DNA of 64,000 bases from Lancefieldella rimae ATCC 49626 (GCF_000174015.1 NZ_ACFE01000001.1:372001-436000), one strand, 5' to 3'. Positions 26,356 to 35,528 are shown, counted from the first letter of the stretch. Notes: generated from the sequence alone by a model not told the origin. Program-made: numbers and translations.

Positions 26356-26406
26356 CTTCTCGCGTGATGGAAGCGATAACTTACGGCAATCAACCCTTCG
26401 GAAAAG

Positions 26407-27384
26407 TCACGCGTCCACTGAAAAGCGTATGCCTGAATCAAGCCGGGCTTCGGTAAGCACCCGAGAAACCGCCAAACTTGTCTCAAGCTGATGAGAACAA
26501 TATGCCAGGTTACCCAAATCAATCATACGTGCAAAGGTTTCAAACTCCGCCTGATAATGGTTGTCGGGATTCATATCAATCTCTTCCGTCTCCCCGCCCC
26601 GAAGATGCAGCGTTACCCGACCACACACTCCGGGTGCCGTATGCTGTACCAGATAGCCCTTCTCGCCCTCAATAACCGAGCGATTTGGTCCATCACAATC
26701 CTTTGCGTCTATAGCCACAGCCTGGAAATCGCCATAGTCGAGCGTTGTGATACCAGACGTATCTATCCCGCGCTGAATGTTTGCAAACCGGTGTACACGC
26801 TTAGGTGCACCAAAAAGACCCGCAATCCATGTCACCGCATACAAACCAATGTCCATCAATGAACCGCCTGAGGCCTCCAAAGTAAACGCACGCGGATTTT
26901 GCCCCGCGCAAAAGGCTTCGTAGCGACTGGAGTACTGGCTGTAATTCGACGACACAAGCCTAATCTTGCCGAGCCTTGGAAGCGCTTCTTTAACGGCCTG
27001 GTAGTTGGGCTGATAAAGTGTTGTGGTTGCCTCAAACAAAAAGAGCTTACGCTCACGAGCAATACGCACAAGTTCCGAAGCTTCATCAAAGTTTGAAGCA
27101 ATAGGCTTTTCCACAATGACATTTTTTCCTGCTTCAAGCGCAGTTTTGGCAAGCGAGAAGTGCGTGTTGTTGGGCGTCGTAAGATATACCGTATCAAAAT
27201 CCGCACCCGACAGCGCATCTTCGAAAGAGCTGAAAGCAACACTTTTTGTAAGCCGCGCAAGATCTGTGGCCTGTGCAAAAGAGCGAGGCGTGCTTACTAT
27301 TGCCGCGAACTCATACCCCCACTCAACAAGGTATGACACAACCTGATGTGCAATCTTTCCGGTACCAACAACCGCAAGCTTCAT
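26407..27384 (-). CDS. Gfo/Idh/MocA family oxidoreductase
   Basis: 325 aa NAD(P)-dependent dehydrogenase. An N-terminal Rossmann fold (MKLAVVGTGKIAHQVV), TTPNNTHFSLAKTALEAGKNVIVEKP with the conserved EKP lysine, then a C-terminal alpha/beta domain with GGSLMDIGLYAVTW. The substrate is unknown, probably a sugar or polyol derivative. ATG 27384 is chosen because MKLAVVGTG is the usual N-terminus; the open frame upstream lacks a good ribosome site. It stands alone between rnpB and the terminator of the PTS operon. Confidence 0.9.
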   Translation of the reverse strand: MKLAVVGTGKIAHQVVSYLVEWGYEFAAIVSTPRSFAQATDLARLTKSVAFSSFEDALSGADFDTVYLTTPNNTHFSLAKTALEAGKNVIVEKPIASNFDEASELVRIARERKLFLFEATTTLYQPNYQAVKEALPRLGKIRLVSSNYSQYSSRYEAFCAGQNPRAFTLEASGGSLMDIGLYAVTWIAGLFGAPKRVHRFANIQRGIDTSGITTLDYGDFQAVAIDAKDCDGPNRSVIEGEKGYLVQHTAPGVCGRVTLHLRGGETEEIDMNPDNHYQAEFETFARMIDLGNLAYCSHQLETSLAVSRVLTEARLDSGIRFSVDA

Positions 27385-27469
27385 GGTGTCCTTTCTGTAT
27401 GTAATTCTGATATCTTCCCTATTGAGATACCCCATAGTATAGATGACTACCAAAGATTTCTATGTAATA

Positions 27470-27508
27470 TAAAACCCGCTTTTGCCATGTTGATGAGCAA
27501 AAGCGGGC
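27470..27508 (-). terminator. Rho-independent terminator of the mannose-type PTS operon
   Basis: On the minus strand CCCGCTTTTGC (27507-27497), an 11-base loop, GCAAAAGCGGG (27485-27475), then TTTTATATT. The perfect 11-bp stem and U-rich tail lie about 40 bp past the BtpA-family stop codon. Confidence 0.88.
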
Positions 27509-27546
27509 ATACGCTACGTATCATCTATGCATGAGAGTCTTATCAA

Positions 27547-28359
27547 TTAGAGGTTCTTTGCTGCTTTAACAAAGCGTTTGGCTCGAACAGGATCAACGTT
27601 GTTCCAAAGAATTCCATCTTTCTTAATGCTTGTTCCAACAATGACTCCGTCAGCGTGAGGTAAGAGTTTGCTGATATTTTCAGCTGTCCCTCCACTGCCA
27701 ATAATCAGCGGAACTTCTGTAAATTCTTCTTTAAGTCGCACGATATGAGAAGCCTCAGGCGGAAGACCCGCATGGGCACCTCCAAAAAGCGCACCTGCAA
27801 TCGGAAGATTCGCAATTCCCGCCTCAAGCATTTCTTCACTAGATCTCACATCAAGACAAGTTCCCGCATGAGGCTCAAAATACGTATACACACGAACATC
27901 TGTAGCTTCTATCTGCTTTTGATAGCGGAAAATCTCCCCTGGATTAAACTTTTGTGATCCAAAAAGTCCTTCATACGATCCAGTAACATAGGTACGGACA
28001 AACTTTGCTTCAAGAGCTTTCGCAGCAGCAAGCGTTGCAAAAGGATCAATCAATACTCCACAGCCATAGGGAATACTCAGTTCTTCTATAACTTCCGTGG
28101 CTATTCTCACATAATTTGCAACTGTATCAAAACCTACCGGAGTTATGTAAGGACGATCCCCTTCATTAGCAAAAACCACAGCATCAAATCCCGCATCTTG
28201 AAGCGTGTAGGCATCTCTTTTTAAGCGCTCAATCTGATTCTTAAGCGTAATTTTCGAATCTGAAAACGGTGTACCAGGCAAAGCTTGCATATGAAGACAG
28301 CCAATTATAGGGCAAGAAGAGCCAAAGGTAGCATAATGCTTTTCTAAAAGCGTAGACAT
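27547..28359 (-). CDS. BtpA/SgcQ family protein (TIM-barrel)
   Basis: 270 aa, BtpA/SgcQ family. Motifs: IIGCLHMQALPGTPF at the N-terminus, DAGFDAVVFANEGDRPY, GVLIDPFATLAAA, VRTYVTGSYEGLF, and the phosphate-binding-like C-terminal ADGVIVGTSIKKDG. BtpA members were named for photosystem I assembly in cyanobacteria, but in heterotrophs (E. coli sgcQ) they sit in PTS operons and their reaction is unknown. ATG 28359 is chosen for its AAGGAAAA site. It is last in the IIA-IIB-IIC/IID-BtpA operon, 58 bp after the permease. Confidence 0.88.
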   Translation of the reverse strand: MSTLLEKHYATFGSSCPIIGCLHMQALPGTPFSDSKITLKNQIERLKRDAYTLQDAGFDAVVFANEGDRPYITPVGFDTVANYVRIATEVIEELSIPYGCGVLIDPFATLAAAKALEAKFVRTYVTGSYEGLFGSQKFNPGEIFRYQKQIEATDVRVYTYFEPHAGTCLDVRSSEEMLEAGIANLPIAGALFGGAHAGLPPEASHIVRLKEEFTEVPLIIGSGGTAENISKLLPHADGVIVGTSIKKDGILWNNVDPVRAKRFVKAAKNL

Positions 28360-28417
28360 AACAATATTTTCCTTCATTTACATATGTATTAAGGCCTATA
28401 TGCTCTAATACAATCCA

Positions 28418-30034
28418 TTACAAAAGAACACCTGTCAGAGAAAGCGCAATAGCAACAACAAACATGACAACAATTACTATTGTTGGCTTCACTCCTTTTC
28501 TAATAGCAACGTACGTCAGTAAAAATGCTACAAGGGGAAGAAACTTCGGCAAAATAGTATCTAAGATGGTTTGCATTTCAATGACGCCAGTCGCTAGGGT
28601 AAACGTTAAAGGACATTTAATCGGAATGACTGTAGCAACCAAGCATCCAATTACCATCATGCCCATGGCACCCAAACCTTCAGTCAGCTGTTTAACAAGG
28701 CCACCTGACAGCAGTTTTGTTACTGCATTCTTTCCAAAGCGATAACCTGAAAAATAACAGAAATATCCAACACCAAGAGCATAGATACTAAAAAGAACCA
28801 CAAGAAGAATCGGGCCAAGAGCACTTCCCTGCGAAGCCAAACCAATAGCAATAGAAAGTAAAACTACTTTGACAAGACTCTGAGTAACAGAGTCACCAAT
28901 ACCTGCCATTGGGCCCATCAGTGCAGTCTTAAGATTATTTTCCATGTCATCATCAATTGCGGCACCATTTGCACGCTCTTCTTCCATTGCTGCAGTAATA
29001 CCCGGAATAATTGAGCCCCAGGTGTTTTCAGTATTGAAATATGCAAGATGGCGCTTGAGTCCCGCCGCTACCGCCTCTTTATCTCCACCATAGAGCTCCT
29101 CCAAAACAGGAATCATGCAATGGCAAAATCCTAATCCCATCATGCGCTCATAGTTGTAGCAGATCTGCCCCCAACATTGCCAAGCAAACCATGACCGACG
29201 AAGTGTCTTTTTGGAGAGTTTTTTGCTGGTATCGCATTTTTCTCCTCTATACTCAGCTATCTCGTCAAACGAAAGGTTTTCAAATACTGAGGTATCTCCA
29301 GAGGTATATATGAGATGCAAAATACCAGCAGCAGCACCTATAATTGCTACAGGCATAGTACCAAGTCCAAGATACGATGAAAGTACGAATCCAACTGCAA
29401 AAAACGGAACAAGAGATGCTTTATAGAGTACTCCCATCAACATTGCGAGGCCAAGTGCAGGAATTAGGTGTCCCGCAAGTGAAAGAATGGAAATCACCTG
29501 TTGAGGAACAATCGAAAGCAACATTTCAAGTGTACTGGCACCGAAGAAAATACACAAAAAAGAAGGGATAGCATAAGTAACAAAAGGAAAAATCTGAGAA
29601 GCAAATAGATTCATGATAATAACACCACGAGAATTACCCTCAGCAGCATATCTGTCAGCTCTATGAATCCAAATTGAGTTCAAAGACATTTTTACATTAA
29701 AGCTCAACAGACCTAAAAGACCCAACGGAACCGCAATCGTAAGACCAACAGAAGGATCAGTACCGGCAAGCATCGTCATTGCCACACCTAAATATCCTGC
29801 AAGAGCATAGTCGCTTGGAAGGGATCCGCCGATGGCAACCATACCGATATAGGCCATCATTACCGTAGAACCAACTGATAAGCCATATCCAAGGTTGCCA
29901 AGCAATAATCCATTTACAAGACCTGCGACAAGCGGGGCTCCAAAATAAACTGACCACCGAAGCCACATCGGACAGGCAGTTGCGGCAAACCATGTAATAA
30001 GCGCGATGATAAGCGCCTGAAGCGCAAGCATCAT
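28418..30034 (-). CDS. PTS mannose/fructose/sorbose family IIC-IID fusion permease
   Basis: 538 aa membrane protein that joins two normally separate subunits. Residues about 1-255 are a IIC domain (ALIITWFAATACPMWLRW-like start, GGSLPSDYALAGYLG, FVTYAIPSF). A short charged linker (EYRGEKCDTSKKLSKKT, about 265-280) leads to a IID domain (SWFAWQCWGQICYNYERMM, FNTENTWGSIIPGITAAMEE, LMGPMAGIGDSVTQSL, and a hydrophobic C-terminus). The reading frame is clean with no stop between domains. It starts at ATG 30034 after AAAGGGG. It transports and, with IIB, phosphorylates an unidentified sugar. Confidence 0.9.
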   Translation of the reverse strand: MMLALQALIIALITWFAATACPMWLRWSVYFGAPLVAGLVNGLLLGNLGYGLSVGSTVMMAYIGMVAIGGSLPSDYALAGYLGVAMTMLAGTDPSVGLTIAVPLGLLGLLSFNVKMSLNSIWIHRADRYAAEGNSRGVIIMNLFASQIFPFVTYAIPSFLCIFFGASTLEMLLSIVPQQVISILSLAGHLIPALGLAMLMGVLYKASLVPFFAVGFVLSSYLGLGTMPVAIIGAAAGILHLIYTSGDTSVFENLSFDEIAEYRGEKCDTSKKLSKKTLRRSWFAWQCWGQICYNYERMMGLGFCHCMIPVLEELYGGDKEAVAAGLKRHLAYFNTENTWGSIIPGITAAMEEERANGAAIDDDMENNLKTALMGPMAGIGDSVTQSLVKVVLLSIAIGLASQGSALGPILLVVLFSIYALGVGYFCYFSGYRFGKNAVTKLLSGGLVKQLTEGLGAMGMMVIGCLVATVIPIKCPLTFTLATGVIEMQTILDTILPKFLPLVAFLLTYVAIRKGVKPTIVIVVMFVVAIALSLTGVLL

Positions 30035-30091
30035 TTAACCCACCCCTTTCATCTGAAACGGATATAAAAACAGAGATTGAATCCTGTACTT

Positions 30092-30577
30092 TTACAAAAG
30101 GACTTGACTAACAGGTATAGCTTGATCGGTATACAGCATTTGCAAAAAAACGTTCACCCCCATGTCTTGCAGGCTTTTTATCTGCTCTTTTTCTTCATTG
30201 GAAAGAAAAATATTTTTTGTAATTTGAACTCTTCCCGGCAAAGATCCCAAATTGCCCAAATTGAGCTCTGTTATAGGGATATTGGTACCTTCCAGCTTCT
30301 TTGAAAGCTCAAGTGCCGCTGAAATTCTCTTAAATAACAGCATTGTTCTTTCATCCGAATCGCTATGCATAAGACGTTTTGCAGTTTCATCAACAGATAA
30401 AATTTCAATATTTACTCCAGCAGGGGCACTCATAGAAAGCACTGTGGACATAAAATCGTCCTGAGCCAGCTGATTATCAACTACTATGATTCGTTTTAGC
30501 TGTAGGTACTTTAACCATGATGTCATGATTTGCCCATGCACCAATCGTTCATCAACTCTGTAGGCGGTTATATACAT
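30092..30577 (-). CDS. PTS mannose/fructose/sorbose family IIB component
   Basis: 161 aa cytoplasmic IIB. The phosphorylated histidine is in YRVDERLVHGQIMTSW, followed by KRIIVVDNQLAQDDF and LNLGNLGSLPGR, both typical. The start ATG 30577 has an ideal AAGGAGGTTGGA site; the frame is open upstream but overlaps the IIA gene region. It lies 20 bp after IIA and 57 bp before the IIC-IID fusion. Confidence 0.93.
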   Translation of the reverse strand: MYITAYRVDERLVHGQIMTSWLKYLQLKRIIVVDNQLAQDDFMSTVLSMSAPAGVNIEILSVDETAKRLMHSDSDERTMLLFKRISAALELSKKLEGTNIPITELNLGNLGSLPGRVQITKNIFLSNEEKEQIKSLQDMGVNVFLQMLYTDQAIPVSQVLL

Positions 30578-30597
30578 TCCAACCTCCTTTCCATATT

Positions 30598-31011
30598 CTA
30601 TAAATCCAACTGAGTAAACAAGCTTCTTACTGACTGCATTCCTGAGGAGCAAGCAATTTCTGCAGCTTCAGAAAGCGTTTTTTCAGATTGAATTGAAGCG
30701 ACTTCAAGCAACATGCCTAAATTCAATCCACTTATGACTTCAACGGGTATCGTGTCATGAAACTTCTTGTATGCACGAGCCGACATAAGAAACGGGCTGC
30801 CACCAGGTATATCTGTTACTATGAGACATCCCCCTCGATTTCTTGATTGCCAAACATAGTCTTCAACTTGAGCGTAAAGTTCTTCAGGACTCTGTTTTGC
30901 TAAAAATCCGCATGCATTTATCCAACCATTGGGTTTTCCGTAAACAAGATCCAATGTCGCTAGAAACTCTGTCCCCAAATTTCCATGCGTGACAATCAAA
31001 AGGTCGAACAT
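30598..31011 (-). CDS. PTS mannose-family IIA component
   Basis: 137 aa, EIIA-Man fold. The phosphorylated His is in LLIVTHGNLGTEFL; GGCLIVTDIPGGSPFLMSARAY and VISGLNLGMLLEV are the other signatures. It takes phosphate from HPr for the IIB encoded next. The start ATG 31011 has a GGAGGAGGAAAAGA site; an earlier in-frame start at 31038 lies before that site. It is the first gene of the operon, divergent from the RpiR regulator. Confidence 0.93.
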   Translation of the reverse strand: MFDLLIVTHGNLGTEFLATLDLVYGKPNGWINACGFLAKQSPEELYAQVEDYVWQSRNRGGCLIVTDIPGGSPFLMSARAYKKFHDTIPVEVISGLNLGMLLEVASIQSEKTLSEAAEIACSSGMQSVRSLFTQLDL

Positions 31012-31042
31012 CTTCTTTTCCTCCTCCACCACTCTCATTGCT

Positions 31043-31085
31043 ATTCTATAATTTTAGAAATACTTATTCAATATTTAATGAATAA
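31043..31085 (-). promoter_or_regulatory. PTS operon promoter with overlapping palindrome
   Basis: Minus strand: -35 TTGAAT (31071-31066), 17 bp, -10 TAGAAT (31048-31043), about 32 bp upstream of IIA. An inverted repeat TTATTCA (31064-31070) / TGAATAA (31079-31085) covers the -35 and is a plausible operator for the divergent RpiR-type regulator. Confidence 0.5.
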
Positions 31086-31231
31086 ACTACCCTGAATGGC
31101 CTAATTTGGACGGTAAACGTAGCTTTATGTCAAAATTTTCAATACTTGGTAGCTTAAGAAGTTGCGACTATGCCAATCTGAGTATCATAGTTGTAACCAG
31201 ACTGAATTGACTATTCAAATTGGAGCGATAT

Positions 31232-32032
31232 ATGGATGCATTCCAGCAAATGTCTTCAAATGAGCGTAAACTTACGCCAACAGAACATCTCATTTTTGAG
31301 GCAATTACTGCTGATCCTGAAAGCTTTGTCCAAAGCACCACAACTATGGCAGCTCAATATGCAGGAGTTTCTCAGAGTGCCATAAGTCGGTTTTGTCAAA
31401 AAATAGGATACGACACATTCAGCGAGTTCCGTATGGATCTCATGCTATCCCTGTCGACACACACACCTACACAAACGGCTTCACAAGAAAAAAACCCTAT
31501 TGAGTATTTATGTAACATGGTACGAGCCACCGATATATCAGTAAAAAAAGAAGTCTTTCGCAATTTGACAAAGCGAATTATACGTTCGGGGAAAGTAATT
31601 ACTACGGGTGGAGGATTAAGCGCTCCTCCTGCACTCATGCTTTCAATGGAACTTCTGAAATATAAAATCCCCTGTTATTTTGCCCAAAATGGACAGGAAA
31701 TGATTTATATGCATGTCGTGAATCCAGACGACCTTATAATCATTTTTTCTTCAAAAAATGATACACAACGACTTCTTATCAATATCATTCAAGACTTACC
31801 AAAAAATCGACGTCCTTATGTAGTACTTGTCTCTCATTCAGCTACGCATCCTCTCAAAAAATATGCCGATGATTTCATTCTGCTTCCCACATGGCAAACT
31901 GAGCGCTATCCTGTTTATATTGAGCCTATGACCTCTATGCTTGCATTTTGCAGCATAGTAATGCTATCAATCTCCAAATTGTCTAAAAAGGATCCCGAGC
32001 CTCTCCCGCCTATCATATCCGGAATGTTCTAA
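31232..32032 (+). CDS. RpiR/MurR family transcriptional regulator
   Basis: 266 aa. An N-terminal HTH of the RpiR type (QSTTTMAAQYAGVSQSAISRF, then IGYDTFSEFRMDL) and a C-terminal SIS sugar-phosphate-binding domain (RSGKVITTGGG, DDLIIIFSSKNDTQRLL, YVVLVSHS). The start ATG 31232 follows TTGGAG. It is divergent from the PTS operon and followed after 22 bp by a Cof phosphatase gene, so it probably senses the phosphosugar made by this PTS and controls both units. Confidence 0.88.
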   Translation: MDAFQQMSSNERKLTPTEHLIFEAITADPESFVQSTTTMAAQYAGVSQSAISRFCQKIGYDTFSEFRMDLMLSLSTHTPTQTASQEKNPIEYLCNMVRATDISVKKEVFRNLTKRIIRSGKVITTGGGLSAPPALMLSMELLKYKIPCYFAQNGQEMIYMHVVNPDDLIIIFSSKNDTQRLLINIIQDLPKNRRPYVVLVSHSATHPLKKYADDFILLPTWQTERYPVYIEPMTSMLAFCSIVMLSISKLSKKDPEPLPPIISGMF

Positions 32033-32054
32033 GCACCAAACAGATTGGAACTCC

Positions 32055-32876
32055 ATGTCATCCTACAAGCTCATTGCAAGCGATCTTGACGAAACGCTGC
32101 TTGACTCAGAACATTGTCTCCCCAAAAACGTACGCGAGGCTGTTCTTGCCGCACGTAAAAAGGGCGTGAAGTTTGTCCCCGCATCAGGCAGAAACTATCA
32201 AAGCATCCAAGTTACCTTGCGAGAGCTCGGTCTTTATGACCAACCAGACGAATATACAATCTCATTTAACAGTGGAATCATTACCGAAAACAAAGATAAC
32301 CACATTATCAGCATGGAAGGCATCTCTCACGAGTTTGCTAACGAAATTCTTCAAAGGGCTCTTACCCTCGGCGATCTCTGCGTCCATGTCTATACGGCTC
32401 ACAAAATCTGGGCATGGAACGTTCCTGAAATCGAGCGCTTCTATACCAGCAAGCTACAAAAAATGGATGAGACCACCGAACCTAATCTGGCATTTCTCGC
32501 CGGCGAGAAGATCATCAAGTGCCTGGTCATGAACACCGATGCAGCCTATCTCCACCGCCTTGCCGCCGAATGGCAAGACATCACTGAAGATATCGATGTG
32601 AGTTTCTCGGCAAATCGCTACCTTGAATTTAACAAGAAAGGCATAAATAAAGGTACCGGCCTCGTGCGCCTTGGACATATTCTTAACATTCCCACAAAAG
32701 ACATCATTGCCATCGGCGATAACTACAATGATTTACCCATGATCAAAACGGCCGGCCTTGGCGTATTCATGGCAAATACCCCCGAAGAGCTTAAGAGCCA
32801 GGCAGACTACGTCACCACGCTTGACAATAACGCCGGCGGTGTCGCCGAGGTTATCGAGAAGTTTGTCCTCTCGTAA
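32055..32876 (+). CDS. Cof-type HAD-IIB phosphatase
   Basis: 273 aa. HAD motif I is LIASDLDETLLDSE (nucleophile D10, acid D12), motif II VPASGRN, motif III with K in FNKKGINKGTGL, and motif IV IAIGDNYNDLPM. Cof enzymes dephosphorylate sugar phosphates and similar small molecules; the substrate here is unknown. It is cotranscribed with the RpiR gene and may remove excess phosphosugar. The stop codon lies inside a short tandem duplication. Confidence 0.9.
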   Translation: MSSYKLIASDLDETLLDSEHCLPKNVREAVLAARKKGVKFVPASGRNYQSIQVTLRELGLYDQPDEYTISFNSGIITENKDNHIISMEGISHEFANEILQRALTLGDLCVHVYTAHKIWAWNVPEIERFYTSKLQKMDETTEPNLAFLAGEKIIKCLVMNTDAAYLHRLAAEWQDITEDIDVSFSANRYLEFNKKGINKGTGLVRLGHILNIPTKDIIAIGDNYNDLPMIKTAGLGVFMANTPEELKSQADYVTTLDNNAGGVAEVIEKFVLS

Positions 32877-32924
32877 GCCTTTATCGTAAGTTCTTGTCGT
32901 AAGCCTTTACCGTAAGTCCTCTTG
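32871..32924. repeat. Short tandem duplication at the Cof gene stop codon
   Basis: Units 32871-32896 and 32897-32924 (26 and 28 bp) both read TCGTAAGCCTTTA(T/C)CGTAAG, followed by variants of TTCTTG. Within each unit CGTAAG itself repeats. It lies between convergent genes and has no clear terminator shape. Confidence 0.7.
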
Positions 32925-32931
32925 TAAGATT

Positions 32932-33561
32932 TTATTGTGCAGCGCGTACCACTTTTGTGGTACCGATAAAATCATGAAGTGCTCTGTGATCTTTGGTAAA
33001 CCAAAGCAATGCCACGCTTACCAAACTCACAACAATCCCAACGTATAGCCCATAGGCAAGTGAAACCCCAGAGGTTAGCTGTACGACATTACGAAGAGTT
33101 GCACTGGCCGTTACAAGAGCCCCTTCAACGACGATGATTCCTATAACCTGTCTCAACAACAGCTGCCCAAGTGACGCTCGCGATCCGTCTGCGGCCACGA
33201 TTTTAAGATGAAATAAACGCTTTCCCGGTGTCTGACCTTCCCAGACAAAGGCCGGCAAAATCACAAAATACAGAATGGCGCACAGCAGTGAGAGCGCTCC
33301 TGCAATGAGCCCATAAGGAGCTTCAAACGAGAGAATATTCTGTTGAGTTACGTCACCGTAGAGTTTCTGTGCAAAAAGAGCCGTCGGGAGTGACGTCACC
33401 AAAGCCCCAAGATACCAATCAACCAGATAGGCAATAAATCGTATTCCCAAATGAACGTCTGCCGGCTGGTTCTTCTCGCTTGGAACTAATTGCTGATCTT
33501 CGGATACGCCAGTCTTTTTGGCGCTGGTCTTCTTGTCATCTACGCTCTCTTGGCTATCCAT
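32932..33561 (-). CDS. RDD family membrane protein
   Basis: 209 aa. A charged cytoplasmic N-terminus of about 35 residues, then HLGIRFIAYLVDWYLGAL (RDD-type first helix with R and D), a second hydrophobic region, GQTPGKRLFHLKIVAADG between helices, and a last helix pair followed by HRALHDFIGTTKVV. RDD proteins are of mostly unknown, probably transport-related, function. It follows cutC by about 26 bp and may be the last gene of the PTS/asparaginase operon. Confidence 0.85.
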   Translation of the reverse strand: MDSQESVDDKKTSAKKTGVSEDQQLVPSEKNQPADVHLGIRFIAYLVDWYLGALVTSLPTALFAQKLYGDVTQQNILSFEAPYGLIAGALSLLCAILYFVILPAFVWEGQTPGKRLFHLKIVAADGSRASLGQLLLRQVIGIIVVEGALVTASATLRNVVQLTSGVSLAYGLYVGIVVSLVSVALLWFTKDHRALHDFIGTTKVVRAAQ

Positions 33562-33587
33562 ACTATCCTCTCATACGCTCTTTGAAA

Positions 33588-34367
33588 CTACGCCCATGCT
33601 TCTGAGGCGCTTTGTATAAGCTCCGATACACGACCGGTCATAACTTTTTCATGATAGCAAGCCTCGCTACCCTCACGATACGCAAAACTGACAAAGGGAG
33701 ACCGTGTGGTGGGATCTTCTGCAGCTCCTTTACATGATGCGTGCACCTGAGTTACGCCGGTTTCTCGTATAAGCTGAGCCACATTTTCCGGCTTAATGCC
33801 CGATCCGGGGAGAATCTCAATGTGAGCGGCGTAGTTTTTCTGAAGTTTTGCGATCAAAGGGGCGCCGGCAAGGGCAGTCGGACGCTGGCCTGAAGTAAGA
33901 ACTCTGTCAGCATGAACAATTTCAATCAGAGCTTCAATGGCATCAAAAGGCTGCGGCGTAAGATCAAACGCACGATGAAATACCACAGTGGCTCCCGCCT
34001 CATGGATAATGTCAGACAGTATGCGCGAGCGAGAAAGATCAATCGTTGCGTCAGGGGCTAATATGCCAAACGCAATTCCGTCGGCACCTGCCCTCAGAAG
34101 TTCCTGAACCTCATCTCTCATCTGATGAAACTCGTCGTCAGAATAGGCAAAGCCGGCGGCTCGCGGGCGAGCCATGCAGATGACTTTGAGCGACGTACGT
34201 TCTTTGACCAGCTTCAAGCTTGAAACGCTTGGCGTCAAACCTCCCAGTGGCAAAGCCGCGTTGAGTTCTATTCGGTGCGCACCGCCCTTCTCCGCTGATA
34301 AGGCATCGGCAAACGAACCGCAGCAAATTTCAACGCTGAACCGTTGCACATGTTCAATCTTCTGCAT
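33588..34367 (-). CDS. cutC: CutC family protein
   Basis: 259 aa TIM-barrel protein. Motifs: VEICCGSFADALSAEKGGAHRIELN, GGLTPS, VICMARPRAAGFAYSDDE, GADGIAFGIL, VVFHRAFDL, ILPGSGIKPENV. CutC was named for copper homeostasis, but its reaction is unproven and the fold suggests an enzyme on a small phosphorylated compound. Start: ATG 34367 is used; a TTG at 34379 overlaps the only purine-rich site. It is placed 22 bp after the M20 peptidase in an operon with a cellobiose-type PTS and a glycosylasparaginase-like gene. Confidence 0.88.
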   Translation of the reverse strand: MQKIEHVQRFSVEICCGSFADALSAEKGGAHRIELNAALPLGGLTPSVSSLKLVKERTSLKVICMARPRAAGFAYSDDEFHQMRDEVQELLRAGADGIAFGILAPDATIDLSRSRILSDIIHEAGATVVFHRAFDLTPQPFDAIEALIEIVHADRVLTSGQRPTALAGAPLIAKLQKNYAAHIEILPGSGIKPENVAQLIRETGVTQVHASCKGAAEDPTTRSPFVSFAYREGSEACYHEKVMTGRVSELIQSASEAWA

Positions 34368-34401
34368 ATCCGTATACAATCCCCTCTTTTAAACGCGCGT
34401 C

Positions 34402-35526
34402 TCACCGGGAAAGCTCATAGAGACTCAGAGCGTAAATCTTTGCATTTGTAACAAGATCGTCTAGAGCCATCCACTCATCCGGCAGATGTCCTATACCCTT
34501 CTGTCCCGGAAACGAAGGTCCAAACGGAACAATATGGGGCATCAGTTTGGCATAGGTCCCACCCGTTGTAGTCACCGGCGTACCGTCAAGCCCCGTAACA
34601 CGCTCGTAGGTTGACCGTAGCGTTTGTACAAGGCGAGAAGATCGGTCAAATCGGACGGGGTTCCAGTTTGTTATCGTCTCAATGCACGTGTTCGGAAGAG
34701 CCGTACGCATACGACTAACCAACTCATCGGCAGTAATGCCGGCAGGATAGCTTATGGACATTTCAAGAGCGCGGAGCTGCGGATCAACGCGATAGTTTTT
34801 TATCTGAAGCTTCCCAAACTCTTTGTCTGCATACGCAATGCCAAAAGCCTCTCCCGTATCTCGCGCATTGAGCACGCGGTCATTTAAGAGCTCCGCAAGA
34901 TCTTCCGGCGTTTGACGATGTGGAAGCACACGGACAACAAGCCGACCGCGCTCCGCATAGACGACCGGGTATTTGCAATCCGGCGTAAAGCCCATACAAG
35001 GCGGCTTTTGATGTGCAAGGTAGTATTCAAGATCCGTAAAGCCGGTTTCCTCATTGCAGCCGAATATAATGCGTATTTGAGTCTTTGGCTTAAAGCCAAG
35101 CTTTTTAAGGGCGGCAAGCGCATAGAGACAGGTATAGATGGGACCTTTGTTGTCAAGAACTCCCCTGCCGTACATGATGCCGTCTACAATTTCAGCTCCA
35201 AACGGCTCATGCGTCCATCCCGTTCCTGTAGGTACCACATCCAGATGTCCAACTGCACAGACATACTCCTTGGAGGAGCCAAAAGATGCATACCCCATAT
35301 GATTGCCGATGTTTTCCGTAGCAAATCCAAGCTCCGCGGAATCAATGAGTGCCTGTGTCAGAGCTTTCTTTACACCTGCTCCGAAAGGAGCTTCCGGCAC
35401 CGAACTTCCTTGTACGCTGTCAATGCGCACAATGTTTTGGATTGCGCGAATCATCTGCGGCACAAGTGCATCAACGGCTTCAAAAATGTCTTTGTCTGAA
35501 AAGGTGTTTTCCACAGGCACAAACAT
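34402..35526 (-). CDS. M20 family metallopeptidase (dipeptidase-like)
   Basis: 374 aa. Zinc-site motifs are present: H in AVGHLDVVPTG, the bridging D in YGRGVLDNKGP, EE in GCNEETGF, D in FTPDCKYPVVYAERG, and the C-terminal H in GIGHLPDEWM. It most resembles PepV/Sapep dipeptidases but is about 90 residues shorter, the difference lying in the lid region. The start ATG 35526 lies 2 bp after the upstream stop codon. It probably hydrolyses a dipeptide or amino-acid conjugate delivered by the same operon. Confidence 0.85.
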   Translation of the reverse strand: MFVPVENTFSDKDIFEAVDALVPQMIRAIQNIVRIDSVQGSSVPEAPFGAGVKKALTQALIDSAELGFATENIGNHMGYASFGSSKEYVCAVGHLDVVPTGTGWTHEPFGAEIVDGIMYGRGVLDNKGPIYTCLYALAALKKLGFKPKTQIRIIFGCNEETGFTDLEYYLAHQKPPCMGFTPDCKYPVVYAERGRLVVRVLPHRQTPEDLAELLNDRVLNARDTGEAFGIAYADKEFGKLQIKNYRVDPQLRALEMSISYPAGITADELVSRMRTALPNTCIETITNWNPVRFDRSSRLVQTLRSTYERVTGLDGTPVTTTGGTYAKLMPHIVPFGPSFPGQKGIGHLPDEWMALDDLVTNAKIYALSLYELSR

Positions 35527-35528
35527 CC

